From CAVTHW01 sp963734625 (lineage in GTDB: Bacteria; Acidobacteriota; Terriglobia; Bryobacterales; Bryobacteraceae): DNA of 64,000 nt. Positions 1 to 7,756 of this stretch are shown here, piece by piece. Location: NCBI GenBank assembly GCA_963734625.1, contig CAVTHW010000001.1, forward strand, positions 296,209-360,208. The letters are read 5' to 3'. Position 1 is the first letter of the stretch, and the number at the start of each line of letters is the position of its first letter. The notes under the pieces are model-generated. The model saw only the letters and a program-made list of their open reading frames with translations, did no database searches and was not told the origin of the DNA. The position numbers and the translations under genes were made by a program.

Positions 1-989
1 GACAACGCCGGGTTGGTTCGACGGCGTGCCCCCTGTCTCGGGCGTGTTCTGATCGGGCCCTTCCCTGGTGGTCGCCGTTTGTGCGGTACTACAGAACTGC
101 CCTAGAAGAAGGAGGCATGCACACATCAATGTGTTTAGCATTCCGTTTCCTCCCTTCCTGAAGGGTGTGCACCCAGGGTGCACTCCGCCAACACAAGCCC
201 AGGTCAGCAGGATTCCCAGCAAGGCGGCTTTGCGACCGCCGCCCTTGCTGCGCTCAAATTGGGCGGCGTCGCTGAATGACCCGGATGAGGACTGCTGCGA
301 TGGCAATGATCAGGAGAAGGTGTAAGCCCACCCCAACGTAATCGTATCGCCCAGTTGACAGTACTTGCCCTCAATCAGGTTCACCTCTTAATTCGCCAAC
401 TTGTCCCACCCTTCCTTGACCTTCCCTTTGAATTGGTGCAAATTGCCCTGTACCTGGTCACGGTTTTTTAGATGAGCGCTCATGGGAAGGCGATGCACCA
501 CATGTCGTGTAGAGTGCGGCTCATTTCAGCCGCTGGCTGGATCCCGCTCACCCAACCTGTATACGCTAGGGACTTGTCTGCAATGTGCCGTCAATCTCAT
601 CTCGGATTGGACCTTGAATTGCTCAGACTCATGGTGTGGGGTAACGAAGATGGTTCTGAGACTCGCCAAAGACGAAGTCCTGGAAGTCCGCAAGGCGCTG
701 TCAGTCGCGCACCAGCAGGTGCTCCTGGAGCTGAGCCGAGGGGCAGGCTGCCTGAGTCTAAAGCCGGGCTTGGAACTTTGCCAGAGGAAGTGGAGCTTGG
801 AGGCCCTGCTTCACCAACTTGAGCACTCCGACCATCCTCGTTCCGTTCTTGAACTGGTTCCCGAGAGCAGCCATGAGCCCTTGCGCAGGGAAGCCGCCTG
901 AATTCACCCGATGGTAGGCGCCTTAGGGGCGCGTGTTCAATCTAGATAAAGAAGTCGCCCGCGACCCCGGTGGAATCAGGGGATTGGGC
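1..989. other. No confident gene
   Basis: About 1 kb without a gene that can be supported. Short open frames at 68-325, 472-822 and 482-901 have no recognisable domain. The last contains a helical-looking stretch (residues about 57-110), but it overlaps another frame of similar length and has no clear ribosome binding site. The region lies downstream of the tRNA-Leu gene on its strand. Confidence 0.5.
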
Positions 990-1078
990 TGGTGCTGGAG
1001 GAGGGGGTCGAACCCTCATGACCAGTGAAGGTCGCGGGATTTTGAGTCCCGTGCGTCTGCCAGTTCCGCCACTCCAGC
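990..1078 (-). tRNA. tRNA-Leu (anticodon CAA)
   Basis: Read on the minus strand, a 7-bp acceptor stem (GCTGGAG with CTCCAGC), a T arm with GGTTCGACCC, and an anticodon loop CTCAAAA giving CAA (reads UUG). The long variable arm is the class II feature expected of tRNA-Leu. The 3' CCA is encoded at 990-992. Length is 89 nt. Confidence 0.95.
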
Positions 1079-1182
1079 AAGGCCAATGGGCTGCCGCGCG
1101 CGGTGGGCCCGCGCACACTAGTCAAGTATAACAAGCGTCCCGCGCCCGCGGGGCGCGGTTTTTGCTACCGTGAAGGTGCTCG

Positions 1183-2286
1183 ATGCCTGGAGTGTACATC
1201 TCCTATCCCTTCTGCGGGCAGAAGTGCACCTACTGCAATTTCGCCTCGGGCGTCTTCGCGCCGCCTTTCGTCGAGCGGTATCTGGCGGCCCTCCGCCGCG
1301 AACTCGAAACCCACACCTGGCGATGGCGACCGGAGACCCTCTACATCGGCGGCGGAACTCCCAGCGACCTGGAAGCTGAACGCCTCCAGAAATTACTCGC
1401 CGCGGTCCCCGGCTCTCCCTGGGCCGAGGCCACGCTGGAGGCCGCGCCGGGCTCCGTCACTCCGGCCGTTGCCGCTGGCTGGCGGCAGGCCGGGTTGAAT
1501 CGCGTCAGTCTCGGCGTTCAGTCTTTCGTTTCAGGAGAACTGGCGCGGACCGGCCGCAGGCACACTGCGGCTACGGTAGCCCGCGAGGTCGCGATCCTGC
1601 GCGAGGCCGGCATCGACAACTTCAACATCGACCTGATCGCGGGCCTGCCCGGGCAGACCGCGGCCAGTTGGCGCGAGTCGCTGGAATGGGTGGAGCGTTT
1701 GCAGGCGCCGCACGTCTCGGTTTACATGCTGGAGATCGACGAGGACAGCCGGCTGGGCCGCGAAATTCTTCACGCGGGCTCGCGCTATGGCGCGGATGCG
1801 GCCCCTTCGGAAGAGGCCACGGCGGAGTTGTACGAAGCGGCCGTAGAGTATCTCGGCCACGCCGGCCTGGCCCGCTACGAGATCTCCAACTTCGCCCGGC
1901 CCGGTTTCGAGTCGCGGCACAATCTGAAGTACTGGCGCTTGGAGCCCTACGCCGGATTCGGCGCCGACGCCCACTCCTTCGACGGCGTGACGCGCGGTTG
2001 GAACGCGGAGTCGCCGGCCGAGTACGTGGAACGCGCCGAGCGAGGCGAATCCGCGCAGGTGGGCTCTACGCCCGCTAATCTTGATGAAGAGCGGTTCTTC
2101 GTGGGTCTGCGGCTGAGCGCTGGCATTCGTCCTCGCCAGGACGAATGGAGAACGTTCGACCCGCAGATCCGGCGATTCACAGAGGCCGGGCTGCTGGCTT
2201 CCGATGGCGAGACCCTGCGGCTGACCTCGCGCGGGGTGCTGCTATCGAACGAAGTGTTTCAGGAGTTCATTGGAGAGCATTCATGA
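1183..2286 (+). CDS. hemW: HemW-like radical SAM protein
   Basis: A 367-residue radical SAM protein of the HemW family (heme chaperone, often annotated as oxygen-independent coproporphyrinogen oxidase-like). The 4Fe-4S/SAM motif CX3CX2C is at Cys11, Cys15 and Cys18. IGGGTPS (55-61) and later GVQSF and NIDLIAGLPGQT are family motifs, and the C-terminal YEISNFARPG block with SRHNLKYW is typical of HemW. The ATG at 1183 places the iron-sulfur motif at the N-terminus, as in the family. The stop overlaps the next gene's start in an ATGA arrangement, so the two are probably translated together. HemW rather than a true HemN is favoured by length and by the short N-terminus. Confidence 0.9.
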   Translation: MPGVYISYPFCGQKCTYCNFASGVFAPPFVERYLAALRRELETHTWRWRPETLYIGGGTPSDLEAERLQKLLAAVPGSPWAEATLEAAPGSVTPAVAAGWRQAGLNRVSLGVQSFVSGELARTGRRHTAATVAREVAILREAGIDNFNIDLIAGLPGQTAASWRESLEWVERLQAPHVSVYMLEIDEDSRLGREILHAGSRYGADAAPSEEATAELYEAAVEYLGHAGLARYEISNFARPGFESRHNLKYWRLEPYAGFGADAHSFDGVTRGWNAESPAEYVERAERGESAQVGSTPANLDEERFFVGLRLSAGIRPRQDEWRTFDPQIRRFTEAGLLASDGETLRLTSRGVLLSNEVFQEFIGEHS

Positions 2287-3318
2287 CCGATTTCATCGAC
2301 CTGAGAAGCGATACCGTGACCCGGCCCACGCCCGCCATGCGGCGCGCCATGGCCGAGGCCGAGGTTGGAGACGACGTCTACGGCGACGATCCCACCGTGA
2401 ACCGGCTCGAACGCCGCGCCGCCGAAATCTTCGGCAAAGAAGCGGCCCTGTTTGTTCCCTCGGGGACCATGGGGAACACGATTGGCGTCAAGATCCACAC
2501 GCGCCACGGGCAGGAGGTGATTTGCGAAGCCCGCGCGCACGTTTTCAACTATGAACTGTCCATGCTGGCGTGGTTTTCCGGGTGCGTCGCCCGTCCGATC
2601 TACGCCGAGGATGGAATTCTCCGGTGGGCGCAAATTCGGGAAGGAGATCCGGCCGCTCGGCCCCCACCGCGCGCCGACGGGCCTCGTGGAACTGGAGAAT
2701 ACCCACAACGTCGCGGGCGGTGCGGTTATGCCGCTCGAGGTGTTCGAGGAGATCTGCGATGGGGCGCACGAGGCGGGGGTGAAGGTGCACCTGGATGGCG
2801 CGAGGGTTTTCAACGCGGCGGCCTTTCTTGGCAAGAGCGTTCGGGAAATGACGGCCAAAGCCGACACGGTCATGTTTTGCCTCTCGAAGGGGCTCTGCGC
2901 GCCGGTGGGTTCCATGCTGGCCGGCACGGCGGAGGCCATCGCGCAAGGCAGGCTCTATCGCAAGCGCCTCGGGGGAGGGATGCGCCAGGTTGGGGTGCTC
3001 GCGGCGGCCGGGCTCATCGCCCTCGAGGAGATGCCCAAGCGGCTGGCGGAGGACCATCTGAACGCGCGTTTTCTCTCCGACGGGCTGGCTCGCATTCCGG
3101 GCATTCGCGTGACCCACGAAGTCCAGACCAATATCGTGTTCTTCGACATCCGCGGCACCGGCCGAACCACGGCGCAGTTCAGCGCTGGCCTGAAAGAGCG
3201 CGGCGTGCTGATGAACGGCATCGACGCGACCCGGATGCGCCTGCTCACCCACCACGACGTCGACCGGCCGGCCTGTGAGCGCGCGCTGAGAGCGATGGAA
3301 GAGATCGCTCGAAAATAA
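2283..3318 (+). CDS. ltaE: Low-specificity L-threonine aldolase, frameshifted
   Basis: PLP-dependent threonine aldolase (threonine to glycine and acetaldehyde). The N-terminal part opens with DLRSDTVTRPTPAMR and contains GDDVYGDDPTVNRLE and FVPSGTMGN. The C-terminal part, in the next frame, contains LENTHNVAGG, VHLDGARVFNAA and CLSKGLCAPVGS, where the lysine should bind PLP. The frames join near 2640: removing one G from the GGG in the stretch encoding IR-KEIRPLGPH restores a continuous product of about 345 residues, the usual length. The start overlaps the hemW stop. A sequence error is the simplest explanation; a recent real frameshift cannot be excluded. Confidence 0.85.
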
Positions 3319-3321
3319 CTC

Positions 3322-3350
3322 TTGCATCGGGGTTCTTCTTGTGCTACAGT
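3322..3350 (+). promoter_or_regulatory. Sigma70-type promoter of the blaI-like operon
   Basis: TTGCAT (3322-3327), a 17-bp spacer and TACAGT (3345-3350). The expected transcription start is near 3357, within a base or two of the ATG at 3358, which implies a leaderless or nearly leaderless mRNA. This is a motif prediction only. Confidence 0.55.
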
Positions 3351-3364
3351 CTGTCACATGACAG
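3351..3364. promoter_or_regulatory. Inverted repeat, likely BlaI-type operator
   Basis: A perfect palindrome CTGTCA-CA-TGACAG placed directly after the -10 element and covering the start codon of the repressor gene. BlaI/MecI repressors bind short dyads and usually repress their own operon, so autoregulation is the natural inference. Confidence 0.5.
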
Positions 3365-3741
3365 GCAGTAACACATCAACCCGGCACATCACGGTGCTGC
3401 AGCAGGCAATCCTGGATTTCGTCTGGGCCAAGGGCTCCGCCACCGCCGACCAGGTGCGCGAGGCCCTGCTGCCGAAGCATCCGCTCAAGGATTCCAGCGT
3501 TCGCACGCTGCTCCGGCGCTTGGAGACGCAGGGCTATCTTCGCCACCACGTGGACGGAAAGACATTCCTTTACCAGGCTGTGATGCCGGCGCGGAGCCTG
3601 GCCACGCGCGCCGTGCGCCAGATCATCGAACGGTTTTGGGACGGTTCCGCGGAGCAGTTTGTGGTTGGAATGGTCGATGAGGAGGTGCTCTCGATCGAAG
3701 AGCTCCGGCGTCTGGCCAAGAAAGTTAAGGCCCCCAAATGA
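3358..3741 (+). CDS. BlaI/MecI-family transcriptional repressor
   Basis: A 127-residue winged-helix repressor of the BlaI/MecI/CopY (penicillinase repressor) family. The N-terminal HTH region runs over ILDFVWAKGSATADQVREAL and DSSVRTLLRRLETQGYL, and the wing over HHVDGKTFLYQAV. The C-terminal helices would form the dimer. The ATG at 3358 removes an unsupported upstream extension and fits the promoter. It overlaps the M56 protease gene by four bases (ATGA), the standard pairing in which the membrane protease relieves repression. The inducing signal is unknown; in Acidobacteria such pairs are numerous and usually not linked to beta-lactamase, and none is seen here. Confidence 0.85.
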   Translation: MTGSNTSTRHITVLQQAILDFVWAKGSATADQVREALLPKHPLKDSSVRTLLRRLETQGYLRHHVDGKTFLYQAVMPARSLATRAVRQIIERFWDGSAEQFVVGMVDEEVLSIEELRRLAKKVKAPK

Positions 3742-4775
3742 CCGCGCTGCTCGGCGCGTTGCTCGACGCCTCCATCCGGGTCAGCGTGGTTGCTGCCGTG
3801 GTGGGGCTGGTTCTCATTTTGGCGCGGGTCCGTTCGAGCGGGCTGCGGCACGCGGCCTGGGCGGCGGTGCTGTGCGCCATGCTGCTGATGCCGGTGCTGC
3901 CGAATCTTGTTCCTTCAGTGGCGATTCCTGTTCCCGAGAGGACCTTCCAGATCACGCTGCCGGCCGGCATGCCCGAGCCTCTGCCAGACACCGCGCCCGT
4001 GGCCGCATCGCTCCCCGCTCCGGCGCCGGTGCAGAAGGCGCCTTCGACCCGTGGCCCCGTCTGGCCGGCGGTTGTAGTGGTGGTCTACCTGGCCGGTGTG
4101 CTGGCGCTTTTCTCCCGTCTCCTGATGGGCTGGTTCCGCCTTCGAGGGCTGCTGCGCACGAGTGCGCAGATCTCCGGCCAGTCCGGGCCTGTCTTCGAAT
4201 CGCCGCTGCTGGCAACGCCGTTGACGGCTGGCGTCTTCACTCCGAGGGTTCTCTTGCCGCCTGTCTGGCGCCAATGGCCGGAGGAGAAGCTCCGCGCGGT
4301 GCTCGCGCATGAAATGGCTCACGTCGCGCGGCGGGACACGCTCACCAGCTTCCTGGCCCACTTGAACCGCTGCGTCTTCTGGTTTCACCCGCTGGCCTGG
4401 TGGCTCGAAAGGAAACTCGCTCTTACCGCGGAGCAGGCCTGCGACGATGCCGGCGTCCGCGCCGTGGGTGAAAGCCGCAAGTATGCCGAAGTCCTCCTGG
4501 ACATGGCCGAGGCAGTGCGACAAAGCGGCCGCCGCCTGTCTTTTCAGGGCGTGGGCGTCGACGGCTCCGGCCTTCTGGGACAGCGCATCGACCGGATCCT
4601 GCGCGGCGGTTTCCTCCGCGGCGTTTCGAGAACGCGCAAGATCGTTGTGGCGCTGAGCTGCGCGATCGCCATCTTCCTGGTCGCCGCCTGCCGGCAGCAA
4701 GCCAAGTTCACCGAGTTGCGCGAAGACCCGAAGTACGCGGCTATTTTGCCGAACGCAAGGCGCTACGGGCGATGA
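3738..4775 (+). CDS. M56 (BlaR1-type) membrane metallopeptidase
   Basis: BlaR1-family zinc metalloprotease of the inner membrane. Hydrophobic segments lie at about residues 8-28 and 35-55, then at 110-130, and a last one near 300-320. The zinc motif HEMAH (in LAHEMAHVARRDT) faces the cytoplasm in BlaR1, and the downstream ACDD supplies the likely third ligand region. Unlike BlaR1 there is no penicillin-binding sensor domain. Instead the frame runs out at 4775 in a non-homologous tail, while another frame from about 4745 (YFAERKALRAM) continues into TPR-like sequence. The intact ancestor was therefore probably a protease with a C-terminal TPR sensor extending to 6017. Confidence 0.85.
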   Translation: MTALLGALLDASIRVSVVAAVVGLVLILARVRSSGLRHAAWAAVLCAMLLMPVLPNLVPSVAIPVPERTFQITLPAGMPEPLPDTAPVAASLPAPAPVQKAPSTRGPVWPAVVVVVYLAGVLALFSRLLMGWFRLRGLLRTSAQISGQSGPVFESPLLATPLTAGVFTPRVLLPPVWRQWPEEKLRAVLAHEMAHVARRDTLTSFLAHLNRCVFWFHPLAWWLERKLALTAEQACDDAGVRAVGESRKYAEVLLDMAEAVRQSGRRLSFQGVGVDGSGLLGQRIDRILRGGFLRGVSRTRKIVVALSCAIAIFLVAACRQQAKFTELREDPKYAAILPNARRYGR

Positions 4776-6017
4776 CCCCCGCTCAGGTCACTGAGCTCGA
4801 AAACGCGGTCCAGAAGAACCCGGAAGACCTCACGACTCGCCAGAAACTGATGGGCTTCTACCAGTCCGTGGGAAAGCAGGTTCTCGGAGAGGAGCAGACG
4901 CGAGCCGCCTTTAGAAGGCACAAACAGTGGATGGTCCAGCACCACCCGGATAACGAAGCTGCGTCATATGGGAATCCCGTGCCGGACGCCGAGGGCGATT
5001 CGCAGACGAAGAAGCTGTGGCTTGCGGCCATCGAGAGGCCGAATGCGCCCGCCGCCGTGTTCGACCATGCCGCCAGCTTCTTCGGCAACATTGACAAAGC
5101 GTTGGCGGTGAAACTACTCGAGCGTGCGCAAGCCCTTGACCCCAAGCGGAGCAGATCAGCTAGCGGCTGGGCAGACTCTACGCCGCGATCATCGCTGAGC
5201 CGAATGATCCCGTACGCTGCAGGCAGATCCGCAAGATTCTCGCGGAGTCCCGGGACGCCGAGTTGCTCGCCACGGTAGGCACTCAGCTCGCCTTCAGGGG
5301 CAAAGGGGCGATCGACACCTCGAAGTCCTACCCCGACTTGTATAACCTCGGCAAGTCGTATGTGGATCGGGCTCTCAAGCTGGACCCGAACTCCCAAAGG
5401 GCGCACCTCGTACAGTTGTCGCTTCGAAGATGAGCCGCCTACGAAGCGACGGTGATTCGCGACGCTCCCTCGGAAGAGCAGTATAAGAAAGCATCCGCGT
5501 TGTCCGAATCCGAGCGATTCCAGCTCTTCCCGATGCTCGCCGAGAATGCGTACATCAACGGCGAGATGCTGGAGTACTACAAACACGATCTGCCGGGAGC
5601 GAAAGCCGCTTGGGAACTTGCTCGGCAGGTACGGCTCAGGACGCACTGAAGCTTGCGCCGAAGTTCCGCGGTGACCCGGACTACGGCACCGCAATCTACA
5701 ACGCCAACATGACCCTCGGGATGGTCGTCATGCGGGTGGACGGAAACAAGAAGGCGGCAACGAAGTACCTGCTGGCGGCCTCAAAAGCCCCCGCCACAGA
5801 GGAACTTGCCTACGGTATGAGCTACTTCGTCCAGAGGCTGCCCGTGCTCCTTCTGAAGTACGGAGGCCCGGAGCAACGCGCAGCCGTAATCGAGTTTCTG
5901 GAGCGACTTGGCAAGATCTCCAAGCGCTCGGACATGCCGCTGCTCGAATCGGCAGCGCAGCTTCGGCAGGGGCTGATGCCCCTCTGGTATCAGGTCCAGG
6001 CCGTGAAACTGAAGTAG
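4745..6017 (+). pseudogene. Broken TPR-like tail of the M56 protease
   Basis: Pieces of one TPR-like, helical protein are spread over several frames: 4772-5278 (TELENAVQKNPEDLTTRQKL and following), about 5158-5430 (RLGRLYAAIIAEPNDP and SYVDRALKLDPNSQRAHL), 5434-5640 (ATVIRDAPSEEQYKK), and 5640-6017 (QDALKLAPKFRGDP to the stop). At least three frame changes and an in-frame TGA near 5431 interrupt it. The series begins exactly where the M56 frame ends, so I read it as the periplasmic sensor tail of that gene. One nonsense codon plus several shifts suggests true decay, though some shifts may be sequence error. The substrate or ligand is unknown. Confidence 0.6.
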
Positions 6018-6025
6018 GAGGGAGT

Positions 6026-7744
6026 ATGCGGAAGCACCTGTACTGGGTTCTCTTCCTGTTTGCGTGTTTTGCCGCCCGACTTTCGGCCCAGACTGCTCAG
6101 GCGCCGTCCGAATCGAAATCCGACGAGAACTGCATCCTCCAAGGCAAGGTGATCAACACCGTCACCGGCGAGCCTGTGAAGAAAGCCCGACTGATTCTGC
6201 GCAGATATAGCGCCCCGCAGCCCTCGACCAGTCAAACGCCGGCCGCCAGCTACACCACAACGAGCGACGAGGACGGGAGCTTCGCGATGAAGAACCTTCC
6301 GCCCGGCGACTATCGGCTCAGCGCGCAGCGCAACGGCTTCGTCGATGCGCAATACGGCGCCAAGAGAATATCGGGGAATGGGGCCACGCTGACGCTGGAC
6401 AAGGGGCAGCGGCTGGCGGGGATCGAGTTCAAGGTGACGCCGCACTCCGTGATCGCGGGCCGGGTGCAGGACGAGACCGGTGAACCGGTGGCGCGGGCGA
6501 CCGTTAGCGCGATCCAATATCGATACCAGTACATCCAGGGGAGGAAGCAGGCCTCCTCTATCGGCTCGGCGACGACCAACGACCTGGGGGAATACCGGAT
6601 CTTCGGGTTGCGGCCCGGCCGCTACCTGCTGGTGGCGCGCGACGCGGCTACGCTCTCCGGAGGAACGCCTCCGGAAGACCGCTCGGCGGAACCGGGATCA
6701 GGTGAAGACTACGTGCCGACCTTCTACCCGGGCACGGCCAACGCGCAGTCCGCGGTCCAAGTGGAGGCGGCGGCTGGAGCGCAGGTGCTCGGTGCGAATC
6801 TGACGCTGGCGAAAGCCCGAATGGTGCGAGTGCGAGGCCGGCTGGTCAACCAAACCGATGCGCCGGACGGCCGGCGGTCGATCGTGCTGCTCCCCCGAGA
6901 GCCGATGGGGTATCCCAATATTCTGTCGCCCTCGATGGGTGCTGATGGACAGTTCGAGTTCGCCAAACTCGTGCCAGGAAGTTACAGCCTCTTCGCAACC
7001 GTAACTCCTGCGCAGCAACCGCTCTCGCTTTACTCGCTCTCCTACACGACTCATCTCAATCTGGAGGTCGGCGCCACGGACATCGAGAACCTGGTTCTGA
7101 CTGTTCGTCCCGGCGCCGACGTCAGCGGCTCGGTGAGCGTCGATGGGACCTCGAAGTTGAAGCTCGCCGGCATTCGGGTGAACCTTCGTCCGGCGGAACC
7201 CGTCGGGCTCACGGTCGGCCAGTTTCCGAACGCCGTGGTAGGCGAGGACGGCAGCTTCGCTCTGAGAAACGCCGGCGGCGAGCCTCAAGTGGTCATCGTT
7301 TCCGGACTTCCAGCGGGAGCGTACGTGAAATCCATCCGCATGGGCGATGAGGACGCACTGGAGGATCCGCTGGACCTGAAGGGTGGAGCTGCCGGGAAGC
7401 TTAAAATCGTCCTTGGCGAGAACGCCGGCGAGGTCGCGGGTGCGGTTGTTGACGATGGCCAGAAGCCCGTTGCTGGCGCGACTGTCGTCCTGATTCCGGA
7501 CTCCGAGAAGCGGCGCCGGAGACAAGAGTTCTACAGGACGGCGGTGAGCGACAAGTCCGGACGGTACTCGATCTCGGGAGTTGATCCCGGCAGCTACCGC
7601 ATCTATGCCTGGGACGATGTTGAGACCGGCGCCTGGATGGACGCCGAGTTCCTGGAGCCGTTCAAGAGCAAGGGCAAAGAGCTGCAAGTCAAGGAGGGCC
7701 GCCGCGAGAACCTCGATCTCGGCGTGCTGGCTGTGAGCGACTGA
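6026..7744 (+). CDS. Secreted carboxypeptidase-regulatory-like domain protein
   Basis: A 572-residue exported protein with a signal peptide (residues 1-22, ending FAARLSAQ). It carries repeated beta-sandwich units of the carboxypeptidase regulatory-like type: LQGKVINTVTGEPVKKARL with SDEDGSFAMKNLPPGDYRL, IAGRVQDETGEPVARATV with TNDLGEYRIFGLRPGRYLL, and a C-terminal VAGAVVDDGQKPVAGATV with SDKSGRYSISGVDPGSYRI. Such domains are structural modules common in Acidobacteria, and no catalytic site is visible. A strong AGGAGGGAGT precedes the ATG, eight bases after the end of the M56/TPR region, so it probably belongs to the BlaI-controlled operon. Confidence 0.85.
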   Translation: MRKHLYWVLFLFACFAARLSAQTAQAPSESKSDENCILQGKVINTVTGEPVKKARLILRRYSAPQPSTSQTPAASYTTTSDEDGSFAMKNLPPGDYRLSAQRNGFVDAQYGAKRISGNGATLTLDKGQRLAGIEFKVTPHSVIAGRVQDETGEPVARATVSAIQYRYQYIQGRKQASSIGSATTNDLGEYRIFGLRPGRYLLVARDAATLSGGTPPEDRSAEPGSGEDYVPTFYPGTANAQSAVQVEAAAGAQVLGANLTLAKARMVRVRGRLVNQTDAPDGRRSIVLLPREPMGYPNILSPSMGADGQFEFAKLVPGSYSLFATVTPAQQPLSLYSLSYTTHLNLEVGATDIENLVLTVRPGADVSGSVSVDGTSKLKLAGIRVNLRPAEPVGLTVGQFPNAVVGEDGSFALRNAGGEPQVVIVSGLPAGAYVKSIRMGDEDALEDPLDLKGGAAGKLKIVLGENAGEVAGAVVDDGQKPVAGATVVLIPDSEKRRRRQEFYRTAVSDKSGRYSISGVDPGSYRIYAWDDVETGAWMDAEFLEPFKSKGKELQVKEGRRENLDLGVLAVSD

Positions 7745-7756
7745 TCCCGCCTCCGC

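Noticed and set aside
482..901. Open frame of 139 codons near the left edge
   Set aside because: No domain, no binding site, overlapped by another frame of equal quality.
2545..3357. Minus-strand frame of 270 codons opposite threonine aldolase
   Set aside because: GC-rich shadow; the plus strand has the PLP lysine and family motifs.
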